Notes: generated from the letters alone by a model not told the origin. A stretch of 64,000 bases of DNA from Synechocystis salina LEGE 00031 (GCF_015207985.1 NZ_JADEVV010000005.1:1-64000), one strand, 5' to 3'. Positions 35,764 through 44,896 are shown, numbered from the stretch's first letter. Translations and numbers: made by a program.

Positions 35764-36513
35764 ATGGCTAAATCCCCCTGTTCTCAGTTACTAGGCGAAA
35801 TTTTAAGGGATGCTGACCTCATCACCGAGGCTCAGATACAGGTTGCCCTTCAGGATCAACAGTATTCTCCTTTGCCCATTGGCGAGATTTTGGTAGTGCG
35901 GGGCTGGCTACACCAGGAAACCGTCGACTTTTTTGCTGAGTCCTGGCCCCGGATGGTTAAAACCCGCGATCGCCGTCCCCTGGGTTACTACCTACAGCAA
36001 GCTCATTTACTCCAGGAAGAACAGGTTGATTTAATCCTCGAAGAACAACGTAAGTTGGGAATCAGATTTGGTTCGGTGGCAGTGCTCAAAGGTTGGATGA
36101 AGCAAAAGACCCTTGACTATTTCCTCGAATATTTGGCACCGGAAGCTAGAACTACTTCCGCTTTCCAGGGTCGCAATACCGAGGCCAACATAGCTTTTAG
36201 CCGGGATACCCGTCTGCAAACGGAAACGCCCCGCGAAACTGGCGATCGCCACGGCCAGACTAAAACCCCCCATCGGGATAGGGTCACTGGCTCTTCCCGC
36301 ACAGCCAATAATAATGGTCGTATTGCCCTCAATCCCTTTGCTAGTAGTTCTGGTAACGGTAAAGCCCGCACCAGTAAAACTAAGCAAACCCATAGCAATG
36401 ATAGCCACACTACCAATTCCAACCGGGAGGATTTCGACTTAGCCTCGGTTTTGGGGGAAAGTGCCAAGTCCACTGCTGAGAAGGATTGGGAAAACCCCAT
36501 CTGGGTTGATTAG
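35764..36513 (+). CDS. MshEN-like repeat protein with disordered tail
   Basis: A 249-residue protein. Residues about 8-55 and 70-125 are two repeats of the GspE/PilB N-terminal (MshEN-like) type: LLGEILRDADLITEAQIQVA with PLPIGEILVVRGWL, then PLGYYLQQAHLLQEEQVDLI with FGSVAVLKGWMKQKT. MshEN domains can bind cyclic di-GMP, but the RLGxxLxxxG consensus is only partly kept, so binding is uncertain. The rest is Ser/Thr/Asn-rich and basic, then an acidic end (DWENPIWVD). There is no ATPase domain. It lies between pacS and the ABC exporter and has its own candidate promoter. The function is unknown. Confidence 0.75.
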   Translation: MAKSPCSQLLGEILRDADLITEAQIQVALQDQQYSPLPIGEILVVRGWLHQETVDFFAESWPRMVKTRDRRPLGYYLQQAHLLQEEQVDLILEEQRKLGIRFGSVAVLKGWMKQKTLDYFLEYLAPEARTTSAFQGRNTEANIAFSRDTRLQTETPRETGDRHGQTKTPHRDRVTGSSRTANNNGRIALNPFASSSGNGKARTSKTKQTHSNDSHTTNSNREDFDLASVLGESAKSTAEKDWENPIWVD

Positions 36514-36580
36514 TCCTTCTCGCTTTCCAAATGGGGTGATTTGGAAAAGCACCTAAAAGCCCATCTTCCCTGGACTAGAA

Positions 36581-38362
36581 TCAACTGACCCCGCTCCTCA
36601 GACCCGTTTGTACCCGCCAGAGTTTGGCGTACACCCCTTGTTGTGCCAGCAGGCTTTCATGGTCGCCCATTTCCTCGACCAGTCCGTTTTCCAGTACATA
36701 AATTTGGTCAGCATAGCGCACAGTGGAAAGACGATGGGCAATGGTGATGGTGGTGCGGTTTCTGGTGATTTTTTCGAGGGAACGGACAATGGCCGCCTCC
36801 GTTTCATTGTCCACTGCTGACGTGGCTTCATCCAAAATGAGAATGGGGGGATTCTTCAAAATTGCCCTGGCGATCGCCAGCCGTTGCCGTTGACCACCGG
36901 AAAGTTTTTGTCCCCGTTCGCCGATGATGGTGTCGTAACCCTGGGGCAATTGCTCGATGAATTCTTCCGCCTCTGCTAAATTGGCCGCCCGTTGAATTTG
37001 GGTCAAAGTGGCATCTGCGCTGCCGTAGGCAATATTCTCCCGCACTGTGCCATGGAATAAAAACACATCCTGGCTCACCAAACCAATACTGCGCCGTAAA
37101 TCCCCCAGGAAATATTTCTTTAGATCTACGCCATCGAGCAAAATATCTCCGCTGTCCCACTCGTATAACCGCAGTAATAATTTGACCAGGGTGCTTTTCC
37201 CTGACCCCGTTGCCCCCACAATGCCAATAGTTTGCCCGGCCGGTACCCGTAGGGAAATGTTTTTTAACACTGGTGAACGCTGGGGGTAGGCAAAGCTAAT
37301 ATTTTGGAAAATTACTTCTCCTTGTACTCGGCTAGGATGGAGACTCAATTCCCCTGGATGGGCTTGAATGGGGGTTGCTAAAAGTTGCATCACCCGCTGG
37401 GTGGAGGCCATGGCCCGTTGATATAGGTCCAGAGTTTTACCCAAACCGGTCAACGGCCAGAGCAGTCGTTGGGTTAAAAAGACCAACATGCTGTAACTGC
37501 CCACAGCCAAATTGCCCCGCACCGCATCTAAACCACCGAAGTAAAGAATGGTGGAAAAACCTACAAAAATAATCACCCGAATTAGGGGCACAAAGGCCGC
37601 ACTCAAGGCGATCGCCTGTTGATTACTGTCTCGGTAGGCATCACTATCTTGCCGGAGCCGTTCCACCTCTTCCGCTTCGGTGGCGAAACTTTTAATGGTC
37701 ATAATGCCACTGAGGTTATTCGAGAGGCGGCTGTTCAAATTACTGACCTTTTCCCGCACCAGGGCATAGCGGGAGGTGAGCAAAGACTGAAAGTAGATCG
37801 ACCCCAACAGCACAAAGGGCATGGGCACCACTGCCATCCAGGCAATGTCCGGGGTAATAACAAAAAATGCACCGCCAATCACCACCACTGTGGTCAGCAC
37901 CTGCAAAATTTCGTTGGCCCCCACGTCCAAAAACCGCTCCAACTGGTTGATGTCATCATTGAGAATGGCCATCAGCCGCCCGGTACTTCTTTCCTCGAAA
38001 TAGGCCAGGTCTAGCTGTTGCAAATGGGCATAGGCATCCAAGCGCAGATCATGTTGGATATCCTGGGCGAGGTTACGCCAAAGCCGCTCGTAGGCATACT
38101 CAAAAATTGATTCCAGGGCCCAAATAACCGCCGAAACCACCGTCAGCACTAGGAGTTGGCTTTCCACTGCCACAATGCCCCAGCGGGCCAGGAAAGAATC
38201 CTGCTGTTTGATCACCACATCCACCGCTAAACCAATTAGGGCCGGCGGGGCCAGGTCAAAAATCTTATTCAGCAGGGAGCAGGCGATCGCCCAGTAAATT
38301 TTGGTACGGTGGACCCGACTGTAATTTAAAAGGCTGAGGAGAGGAGCAATGGGTTTGGTCAC
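36581..38362 (-). CDS. ABC exporter (transmembrane plus ATPase, MsbA-like)
   Basis: A 593-residue half-transporter. Six membrane segments occupy about residues 20-310, the ATPase about 345-585. Walker A is GATGSGKST, the signature is LSGGQRQRLA, Walker B is ILILDEATSAVD and the H-loop is TIAHRLSTV. The DPPA-like turn at the N-terminus and the EERSTGRLMA intracellular loop are typical of lipid or drug exporters. The substrate is unknown. It lies 375 bases downstream of the HpsA-like gene on the same strand. As I recall, the PCC 6803 pilA9 operon is also followed by an ABC transporter gene, so the linkage may be functional. Confidence 0.92.
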   Translation of the reverse strand: MTKPIAPLLSLLNYSRVHRTKIYWAIACSLLNKIFDLAPPALIGLAVDVVIKQQDSFLARWGIVAVESQLLVLTVVSAVIWALESIFEYAYERLWRNLAQDIQHDLRLDAYAHLQQLDLAYFEERSTGRLMAILNDDINQLERFLDVGANEILQVLTTVVVIGGAFFVITPDIAWMAVVPMPFVLLGSIYFQSLLTSRYALVREKVSNLNSRLSNNLSGIMTIKSFATEAEEVERLRQDSDAYRDSNQQAIALSAAFVPLIRVIIFVGFSTILYFGGLDAVRGNLAVGSYSMLVFLTQRLLWPLTGLGKTLDLYQRAMASTQRVMQLLATPIQAHPGELSLHPSRVQGEVIFQNISFAYPQRSPVLKNISLRVPAGQTIGIVGATGSGKSTLVKLLLRLYEWDSGDILLDGVDLKKYFLGDLRRSIGLVSQDVFLFHGTVRENIAYGSADATLTQIQRAANLAEAEEFIEQLPQGYDTIIGERGQKLSGGQRQRLAIARAILKNPPILILDEATSAVDNETEAAIVRSLEKITRNRTTITIAHRLSTVRYADQIYVLENGLVEEMGDHESLLAQQGVYAKLWRVQTGLRSGVS

Positions 38363-38737
38363 AGGGCAGGCAAAGACAAAAAAACGGCGATTTTAGGCTG
38401 GGGCACCATCTAATACAGTACAGTGGAAGTCCTTTTTCTGCCCAAGGCTATGCTTAAAGATCTCAGGGCAATAAATTGACACCACTGAATTGCAATTTTC
38501 CTGAAAAGAGAATACCCACCAAGAATTTCCCTCCGTAATAAGGGGGGCCAGGGGGGATTAATCGCCCTTATCAAGGAAAGCTAGGGGGGATTAATCACTC
38601 CTATCAAGGAAGGCTAGGCAGAATTAATCACCAGAAGCCAGAGGATTGTAACTCCAACCACCCAAGCCAGTTCTAAACAAATTTAGTAACTGAAATAATG
38701 AATCCCCAGGCAATGATGGAAGAGTAACATGCAAATT
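38363..38737. other. Intergenic region downstream of the pilin operon
   Basis: 375 bases without a gene, lying between the HpsA-like gene and the ABC exporter gene. It carries a G-rich palindromic stretch near 38,530-38,556 and a short tandem repeat of 33-base period (listed separately). It probably includes the exporter promoter. Nothing else was recognised. Confidence 0.55.
38551..38630. repeat. 33-base tandem repeat, about 2.5 copies
   Basis: Copies begin at 38551, 38584 and 38617, each starting with a G-rich run followed by ATTAATC and then CTTATCAAGGAA or a close variant; the third is truncated and diverged (GGCAGAATTAATCACC). The G-rich head resembles the dispersed CCCCCC/GGGGGG element at 44801-44831. 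Confidence 0.75.
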
Positions 38738-41095
38738 TTACTGATCAAATTTACGAGAGAAGCCCTCTTGTTTCAGGAACACAAACCGGGGAGACAGAGG
38801 GGGGAGATTCTTGGCATTATTGAAGCGGGTCTCGTAGCTCCAATTCCGAGTCGGTGCACCGTATAGCTGATTGCTCCACCGCCCTGTAACTTTCTCCGGC
38901 GTCCCTGTACTAACGAAAGACCCCGTGTAGTTTAAAGTACCCCAATTTTCATGGAAACGGGGATAGTTCTCCAAACCACCATTATATCCGGGGGTCTCAG
39001 TTGAGTTGGTGATGTCCGTACCCGAGAGAAAAGCAGAGTTAATGGTTGTGTCAAAGGCATTGCCTCCGCATCCTGTACCACTGGCTTTGGCAATTTGGCC
39101 ATTATTGTTGATGCATCGAGACGAAAGAACATTTAATGAATCAGCCAAAACACTGGCTGGTTGCCAATTGGTGATGTTATAGTCCCCCACCATATAAACC
39201 GCCTGGTCACTAACAAAAGTTAGACCGGTAGGGTCAAAGTTATTGGTAGTTTCTGCCAATCCAGGCAATTGTTGACCTCCCACCAAAGCAAATCCGTAGG
39301 GGCTAGCATTGGTGTTAGGGTTTGGGGTAGCGCCAGCACTAACAGTGGCATGGAAAACCAGACCATTACTACTAGTGTCAGAACCGGCTAAACCTAATCT
39401 TTGGAAGGAATTTGCTGGAGCAGCTGCGTCCGCTGTTGCCGTGGCAAATAACAGTTGATTGGCGGAAACTAAGCCCGTGCCAGTGTCGTTAAGGTAACGC
39501 CCCTGGAAATTCCAAACAGTAAGGCTTTCGATGTTGATCTGCATCAGGCTCATGGCCCTGAAATTGTTGCCAGGACTGCGTTCACGGTTATTGATAAAAC
39601 TTACCCCATTGGTGTAGATGGTGGGGATGTTGGGATGCTGGATTGGGGCACTGATAAAACAACCACCAGCCAGGGCGGCAATTTGATTAGGACTTGAAGC
39701 CAATATCAGAGTTTGTTGAGCGGCAGGAATCGAAGAGAGGAGAGGCTGCATTGAATTCCTTAAGGGGGTGCTCAACGCTGAGCCCATGGCAGAAAAAGGA
39801 ACCGGAGTGGTTTGGGAGAGAATTGCTCTGCGAAGTGCATCTAGTACATCACCAGTTTGCGTTAGGGTCAAAATCGGTGTCAGTATCGGTGGAGTAGCTG
39901 GAGTACAAACTCCCGCTGTTACCGCGGCTCCTGTCGCCAAAACGGGCTGACGTAAACTGGCCAATTGGGCGTTGGTCAGCGGTGTGGCAGTCCCAACCCC
40001 CAGCGCATCACGTTTGGTGGCTGTGACATTAAATGGAATGACAGTCGTGCCGATACCAGGGACATTAACACCAGTTTTCTCTGGAGCATAGACAAAGTTG
40101 ATATCGGCTTGTTGAGCATAGTTACCCCCTGCCCCCAGGGAGCTGATGGTGGGAATGGACAATGCCTCAACGGCCAGTTGTACCTGACTTCCCCATGTGG
40201 CATTGACATTGGCGGGTGTCATGGCCGCTGTTGTTTGGGTAGTGCTACCAGTTCCCCCCTGTAGGAGATTACGCAAAGTTCCGGCACTATTAGCTATCCT
40301 TACTCGGCCATCGGGATAGGTACTGTTATCATTTTTACGGCGATTGAACAAATCTCGGCCCACCGTCACTTGCCCTGTAATAGCCAGTACGTTATTTGCC
40401 CCCAAAAACAGACTGCCGTTGGTGTGCACTGGACCGTTCAGGGTCATATTCGGCCCAGGCAGAATTTCCAAGTCGTTGAGATAAAAAGCCGCAAACTGGA
40501 ACATGGGAATTTGCCGACTTTTCACCGTCATTTCAGTCATGGCGATTACTTCCTCAGGGTTGGCATTTTGTTTGGCAGTAACGGAACTGATGTCATAACG
40601 AGTTTCCAGCATATTCAAGCCCTGAAAAGTCTCGCCAGGGGGTACCGTGCCCTGGATGGCCACACCACCGTTCTTGGGCACCACATAGCTGTAGGCCATA
40701 ATGTTGGCCGTATTTTTATCGGGGGAAGCGAAGCTTGCCACCTTACAACGGAAATCCCCAGTGCCCATACTGGTCTGTTGTAGACATTGATTTAAAGAGC
40801 TTGGACTGGTGCCACTAGGGTTTCTATCACTGAGAAAAACATCCCGCAATTCCTCCACCCGCATATTGAGGGCGCCTTCTGCACCGTAAAAACCGCTATT
40901 TCCCGTGGCTGTCCCCTTGGCAGATATGTTATTAACCTTAGCCAAAATTGCATAGGCCACCAATAAACCGGATAGGGTAATTAGTAGGGACACCACCAGA
41001 AAGAGCATATAGCCCCTAGGGTTACCCTTGGGATTTCTAGAAAATAAAAATAGGGTGAGGCGAATATTGCTAACAGCGTTAAATTTAGGTTTCAT
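38738..41095 (-). CDS. HpsA-like exported protein of the pilin operon (slr2018-type)
   Basis: A 785-residue protein. A single hydrophobic segment at about residues 30-52 (GYMLFLVVSLLITLSGLLVA) follows a short basic, Arg/Asn-rich start, resembling PilX-type minor pilin N-termini; the rest is Asn/Thr/Ser-rich and extracytoplasmic, with stretches such as PNMTLNGPVHTNGSLFLGA. This matches the hormogonium-polysaccharide protein HpsA family and the slr2018 protein, which is needed for cAMP-dependent motility in Synechocystis as I recall. It is the last gene of the operon, 79 bases after pilA11. There is no HIP1 site in it. Confidence 0.8.
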   Translation of the reverse strand: MKPKFNAVSNIRLTLFLFSRNPKGNPRGYMLFLVVSLLITLSGLLVAYAILAKVNNISAKGTATGNSGFYGAEGALNMRVEELRDVFLSDRNPSGTSPSSLNQCLQQTSMGTGDFRCKVASFASPDKNTANIMAYSYVVPKNGGVAIQGTVPPGETFQGLNMLETRYDISSVTAKQNANPEEVIAMTEMTVKSRQIPMFQFAAFYLNDLEILPGPNMTLNGPVHTNGSLFLGANNVLAITGQVTVGRDLFNRRKNDNSTYPDGRVRIANSAGTLRNLLQGGTGSTTQTTAAMTPANVNATWGSQVQLAVEALSIPTISSLGAGGNYAQQADINFVYAPEKTGVNVPGIGTTVIPFNVTATKRDALGVGTATPLTNAQLASLRQPVLATGAAVTAGVCTPATPPILTPILTLTQTGDVLDALRRAILSQTTPVPFSAMGSALSTPLRNSMQPLLSSIPAAQQTLILASSPNQIAALAGGCFISAPIQHPNIPTIYTNGVSFINNRERSPGNNFRAMSLMQINIESLTVWNFQGRYLNDTGTGLVSANQLLFATATADAAAPANSFQRLGLAGSDTSSNGLVFHATVSAGATPNPNTNASPYGFALVGGQQLPGLAETTNNFDPTGLTFVSDQAVYMVGDYNITNWQPASVLADSLNVLSSRCINNNGQIAKASGTGCGGNAFDTTINSAFLSGTDITNSTETPGYNGGLENYPRFHENWGTLNYTGSFVSTGTPEKVTGRWSNQLYGAPTRNWSYETRFNNAKNLPPLSPRFVFLKQEGFSRKFDQ

Positions 41096-41174
41096 GGCTT
41101 TGACGAATAGGAAGAAAGATAAGATAAGTTAGAGCAGGCTATAAAACAATAGAAAATAATTAAACTTTCTCCAC

Positions 41175-42290
41175 TTAAAAATTAATTAAGTTACGGGGAT
41201 AAAAAGTTTGGGTTTGGATTCGGCTATTAATGTTATCAATGTTGGTAGTAGACAGCCCAGGAGTATTGCTAGCAAGATTGGGTTTACTGGTAACTTCAAT
41301 GCCATCAATTTGGGACCAGTTGTAGGTATCAGCCAAAGTAGGACTGCAGGTAAAGCTGTTAGTTTGGGGAAGAAGTGTTGTACATTGGGAGACGGTGTTA
41401 CCTTGTCTAACTGCGGCTCTAACGGTGAACTGACCAACATTATTGATGAGATTAACCGGAGAGCCACCGTCAATACTTGTCTGGAGAGTATTCCCATTGA
41501 GTTGATAAGTACGTTCTTCTACAATTATTAACCTGGTTGCTCCCCCGGCAGTGTAGGTATTAGCAAGAGTACCCGTAACATCAATGGAAGCCGAAGCAAC
41601 TTGGTTTGCGCTAGGGGTACCTGATATGGCGCCCCCACCCGCATCATAGATTTTTTCTCCGGTGTAATTAAGACGTTCAAGCCGGCCACTGCCGTCGTAA
41701 ATATAAATTCCCAGAGTGCCACCATTACTTTGTCGATAGCTTCTCCACTCGAGCCAATCGTCGGGGTAATTATCCCCATTACCATCCACCGGAACACAAC
41801 CAGCCGGCGCTGCAAGATCGGAGGTCAACACTGTGATTGATGTCTGCGCCCCAGCCGTTAGGCCCTGACAAATTCTTAGCTTAGTTGATACTTTCAGTTG
41901 ACGAACAGTCAGTTTTGAATTATCCGAACCGCTGGGAAAAGGTTCAATGGAAATAACCGGAAAACTAGAATCCACGCCAACGCCTTCCCCCGCTTGGGTA
42001 ATGGCCGGTCCCACTATATCAAACACGGTTCTCAAATTCTGGTTGGTGTCATTTTTTGCTGCATCTTTCAAATACATTTCCCTGTTAACAAAAAAAGCAA
42101 AAGAGGCTAGCTGAAGCAAAATGCCAGCAATGACTACTGACACAATTAGTTCAATTACGGTCACCCCCCGGTTATTTTTACGGGCAACATTAGGAGCGGA
42201 TGCGGAGGCGAGCAAAAACAGTTTGTACACGGTAGATAGTTTCATTGGGATTATTGGAGGCTTTAACTTCAAGTAAGATTTGGCGGGCAA
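41175..42290 (-). CDS. pilA11: Type IV pilin-like protein PilA11
   Basis: A 371-residue prepilin. The type III signal is NRGVTVIELIVSVVIAGILL: Gly before the cleavage point, Val instead of Phe at +1 and Glu at +5, then a hydrophobic helix. It belongs to the larger GspJ/PilW class of minor pilins. The leader is long; an internal ATG at 42245 (MKLSTVYKLF) is a better start than 42290 because it reduces the overlap with pilA10, which ends at 42190. The C-terminal region is Thr/Asn-rich. It is the third gene of the operon. Confidence 0.82.
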   Translation of the reverse strand: MPAKSYLKLKPPIIPMKLSTVYKLFLLASASAPNVARKNNRGVTVIELIVSVVIAGILLQLASFAFFVNREMYLKDAAKNDTNQNLRTVFDIVGPAITQAGEGVGVDSSFPVISIEPFPSGSDNSKLTVRQLKVSTKLRICQGLTAGAQTSITVLTSDLAAPAGCVPVDGNGDNYPDDWLEWRSYRQSNGGTLGIYIYDGSGRLERLNYTGEKIYDAGGGAISGTPSANQVASASIDVTGTLANTYTAGGATRLIIVEERTYQLNGNTLQTSIDGGSPVNLINNVGQFTVRAAVRQGNTVSQCTTLLPQTNSFTCSPTLADTYNWSQIDGIEVTSKPNLASNTPGLSTTNIDNINSRIQTQTFYPRNLINF

Positions 42291-42672
42291 AATCGTTTTC
42301 CCCCACTGTTGTGGAACAGGTGCCGGCAGGATTGGCCGGATTTAAAGTGGTGCCCTTCGTGCAAATATACTGATCAACCTGATATTTATCGCCATTTTGC
42401 CCAGGGACGTTGGTCAAGACTGTTTTGCCCAACTTGCTGTTCAGATCAGTCATGGGTTGGCGGCGGAGATCACTCATCAAGTTATTGGCCACCGCAGTAG
42501 CTCCACTGATCTGGCGGTTCTTGGCATTCTGCATACCAAAGTTCATAAAGGCAGGCAACATCACCGCTATGGTAATGCTGAGGATTATGAGGGCAACGAG
42601 GTTTTCTGTCATGGTGAAGCCCTCGTCCACCGGTCTGAGTTTGAAAAGTTTAAGTTGTTGTTTTGTCTGCAT
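42190..42672 (-). CDS. pilA10: Type IV pilin-like protein PilA10
   Basis: A 160-residue prepilin-like protein. The signal is DEGFTMTENLVALIILSITI: Gly-Phe at the cleavage site and Glu at +5. It resembles the GspI/PilV class of minor pseudopilins. The mature part has a SDLRRQPM helix and a Cys pair (YICTKG, GTCSTT). It lies 57 bases after pilA9, and its 3' end overlaps the pilA11 frame, so translation is probably coupled. Confidence 0.85.
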   Translation of the reverse strand: MQTKQQLKLFKLRPVDEGFTMTENLVALIILSITIAVMLPAFMNFGMQNAKNRQISGATAVANNLMSDLRRQPMTDLNSKLGKTVLTNVPGQNGDKYQVDQYICTKGTTLNPANPAGTCSTTVGENDFARQILLEVKASNNPNETIYRVQTVFARLRIRS

Positions 42673-42729
42673 TGCCCATAGTCCTTTGACTAAAAATTTC
42701 CCAAAATTTGCTTTAGCAACTATTAGTTT

Positions 42730-43551
42730 TTAATTTCCCATGGCTCCACCAGGGGCAACGGTAACCTTCGCTTCCTGATTGGTACGGGTATTGGTTAGAA
42801 CTAATTCAAGATTGCTATTGACTACGCCATCGGCGTTAAATAGGGTCACTAAACCCCGGCTGTTAATGCAGATAGACCACCCAGTCACTGCCGTACCGCC
42901 AAATCTTCCCGTCAGGCGGACATCAGGATCAGTTTTGGCGCTCTTCTTGTTGATGTTAAGGTCTTCTGCCAAGAACACCCCATCGTTCCTCCAGTTTTTC
43001 ACAGTTTCCACCTTTGTTCCTGTTGCTTTTGCCCCCACTGCCCCCCCTAGGGTTAGGGTGTTATCGCCGAAGTTAACCGACAGCACATCTGCCTGGGTTC
43101 CCCCCACACTCACACGATCACCAATGGCAAATCCATTCACGCTATTCAGGGCAATGGTGGTATCCGTAGCTAAGGACGGTTGGCGGAGGGTGGCATTGGC
43201 TTGACAGCTACCGCTCCTGATTTTTTGTACCTGGATTGCCTCGTTGGGATTATTCGGATCGGCGTTGATGCGATAGGTGGAAGTGGTCGTTATTGCCCTG
43301 GTTCTGGCAGTCTTGACTGCGTTCTGTAGGCGGTCCTGGCTGTATTTAAGGGAGTTTTCGTTCCACTGCCCAGAGTTTATTGCCAAACCTGACAGGATGC
43401 CAATCATCACCATTACCACCACCAACTCCATGAGGGTGTATCCGGAAGCCGGAGAAGCCCTTTGGGAATTCCTGGCCAAAAGTAGAAGTGAGTGGAATTT
43501 GGAAAATGGGGTTTTGTACATAGTCAGTGGGGATTTTGGCGATCGGTGCAA
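42730..43551 (-). CDS. pilA9: Type IV pilin-like protein PilA9 (GspH class)
   Basis: A 273-residue prepilin, first gene of the operon. The type III signal is ASGYTLMELVVVMVMIGILS: Gly-Tyr at the processing site and Glu at +5, processed by PilD. The body suggests a GspH/FimT-type minor pilin. It includes a repeated LNSVNGFAIGDRVSVGG-type stretch and ends NQEAKVTVAPGGAMGN. In PCC 6803 the pilA9-slr2018 operon is under SYCRP1 and Sycrp2 control and is required for motility. Here the divergent regulator gene and a CRP-like site lie upstream. Confidence 0.85.
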   Translation of the reverse strand: MHRSPKSPLTMYKTPFSKFHSLLLLARNSQRASPASGYTLMELVVVMVMIGILSGLAINSGQWNENSLKYSQDRLQNAVKTARTRAITTTSTYRINADPNNPNEAIQVQKIRSGSCQANATLRQPSLATDTTIALNSVNGFAIGDRVSVGGTQADVLSVNFGDNTLTLGGAVGAKATGTKVETVKNWRNDGVFLAEDLNINKKSAKTDPDVRLTGRFGGTAVTGWSICINSRGLVTLFNADGVVNSNLELVLTNTRTNQEAKVTVAPGGAMGN

Positions 43552-43982
43552 GGCCGTTGGGGGATCTTTTCTTACTTATTTCGGGGTTGATTTTTAGGGT
43601 TAAACTTTGGTTTAGTAATGGAATTTTAAGCTTAGGTGAAGGACTTTTAAGTTGCTCCTAAAGACAACCAATGTTATTCAGGTAATGGAGAATAAATGGG
43701 GGTAGGGGGGATATTTTCTACAAAGTCAAGGTTCGGCAATGGAGTTTTTAAACAAAATCTCTGGGCTGTTGCTAGTCAAATCCAACACGTATTGGCATAG
43801 GATGGGTGACAACTAACATCACTTACAATATTAATTTAATTTACGGCATGTGATTGTTAACTAACGCACCAAAAGCTGTGACGCTGAGCACCAAAATAGT
43901 CTATCTGTTTGCGATTCCTCCTTGTAATTGGTGGGATGACGGTGACTAGAGAGGGATTTAGTTATTATTCGGATACATTTTA
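43552..43982. other. Divergent regulatory region between pilA9 and sycrp2
   Basis: 431 bases without a gene between divergent promoters. It contains a CRP-like palindrome (listed separately), a second lone TGTGA at 43849-43853 and AT-rich stretches near 43,820-43,845 suitable for -10 elements. The pilA9 leader is probably long. Confidence 0.6.
43877..43892. promoter_or_regulatory. Candidate CRP-family binding site
   Basis: TGTGACGCTGAGCACC: a perfect TGTGA left half, a six-base spacer and a GCACC right half matching TCACA at three of five positions. It is 91 bases before sycrp2 and 326 bases before pilA9, consistent with control of either gene by the SYCRP1/Sycrp2 pair. The site was found by eye. 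Confidence 0.45.
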
Positions 43983-44708
43983 ATGGCACCGCAAAAGCCT
44001 GCAGCAAAACAAATTAAACAATTGGCCAACGAAATTTCTTTTTTCCGGGCCTTATCAAAAGATTTGTTGATGCAAACTATTACTTACCTAAGCTTTCGTA
44101 ATTATCCCTGTAGTCAGTCAATGTTATTTGAAAACTACTACGGGGGGTCAATTTATTTTATTGCTGAAGGTTGGATTAAAGTGTGTGCCATTGATGAATC
44201 TTCAAAAAATAATATCTATACTCTTTACGGCCCAGACGAGATGGTGGGGGCGATCGCCGCGGTGGAAGAAGACTGGAATCCCAAGGAGGCGGTCACTCTG
44301 TCCCCTGCCAAGATCTGGAGTATTCCTACCCAAGATTTTCTAAATTTGCTCCAGGAAGATCCCCAAGCTGGTATTCAGGTGGCAATTTTTGCGTCCAAGC
44401 GTCTTAGAAAATTGAACCAATATTTTCGCCTAAGGGAAGCAGATAGTGTGACCAAAGTGGCCCATATTTTGCTGGAGTTGATGGAACAGAAGGAAAATAA
44501 AATAAATACCAAAAAACATAGGGTATTAATACCGAATTTGCCCCATCGAGAAACCGCTATTCTCAGTGGAGTTACTAGGGAAACTGTCACCCGCACATTG
44601 AGTAAATTGGAAAAAAAGGGCCTCATTTTACGCCAAGGGGCCACGATTGAAATTCTCAACTTGGATTTCCTCCAGCAACTGGTTAATGGCAATCCCACTT
44701 CGGTCTGA
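43983..44708 (+). CDS. sycrp2: CRP/FNR family transcription regulator Sycrp2
   Basis: A 241-residue CRP-type regulator. The effector domain occupies about residues 15-140 and the winged helix-turn-helix about 165-235 (HRETAILSGVTRETVTRTLS). The phosphate-binding cassette reads MVGAIAAVEEDWNPKEAV: the Glu and Arg-Ser that bind cAMP in E. coli CRP are Ala and Lys-Glu here, so cAMP binding is unlikely. This agrees with the Synechocystis Sycrp2, thought to act with the cAMP-binding SYCRP1 on the pilA9 operon, divergently located 431 bases away. Confidence 0.88.
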   Translation: MAPQKPAAKQIKQLANEISFFRALSKDLLMQTITYLSFRNYPCSQSMLFENYYGGSIYFIAEGWIKVCAIDESSKNNIYTLYGPDEMVGAIAAVEEDWNPKEAVTLSPAKIWSIPTQDFLNLLQEDPQAGIQVAIFASKRLRKLNQYFRLREADSVTKVAHILLELMEQKENKINTKKHRVLIPNLPHRETAILSGVTRETVTRTLSKLEKKGLILRQGATIEILNLDFLQQLVNGNPTSV

Positions 44709-44800
44709 TTTCGGCCAATCCGCCCATGGACCTAAGAATCGGTTTGAGAGGTTGATTTACTGCATTCCAATCCCCCCAGCTCCTGTTAATGGGAGTATCT

Positions 44801-44831
44801 AATCCCCCCTAGCCCCCCTTGATAAGGGGGG
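44801..44831. repeat. Dispersed G/C-run palindromic element
   Basis: AATCCCCCCTAG is followed by CCCCCCTT (44813-44820), a GAT loop and AAGGGGGG (44824-44831), an eight-base perfect hairpin. Related sequences occur at 38,530-38,560, 55,433-55,460 and 1,951-1,978. It lies after sycrp2 and could act as its terminator. Confidence 0.65.
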
Positions 44832-44896
44832 AATTTGATGGTAATTTGGGAGGTATAGAGCTATTGCCCGGAATCTTTCAAGCACACACTAAAGGA

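Noticed and set aside
37619-38014. 131-codon plus-strand frame inside the ABC exporter gene
   Set aside because: Shadow of the conserved membrane domain on the other strand.
38551-38630. Possible CRISPR array
   Set aside because: Units are directly adjacent with no unique spacers and diverge quickly; a tandem repeat, not CRISPR.
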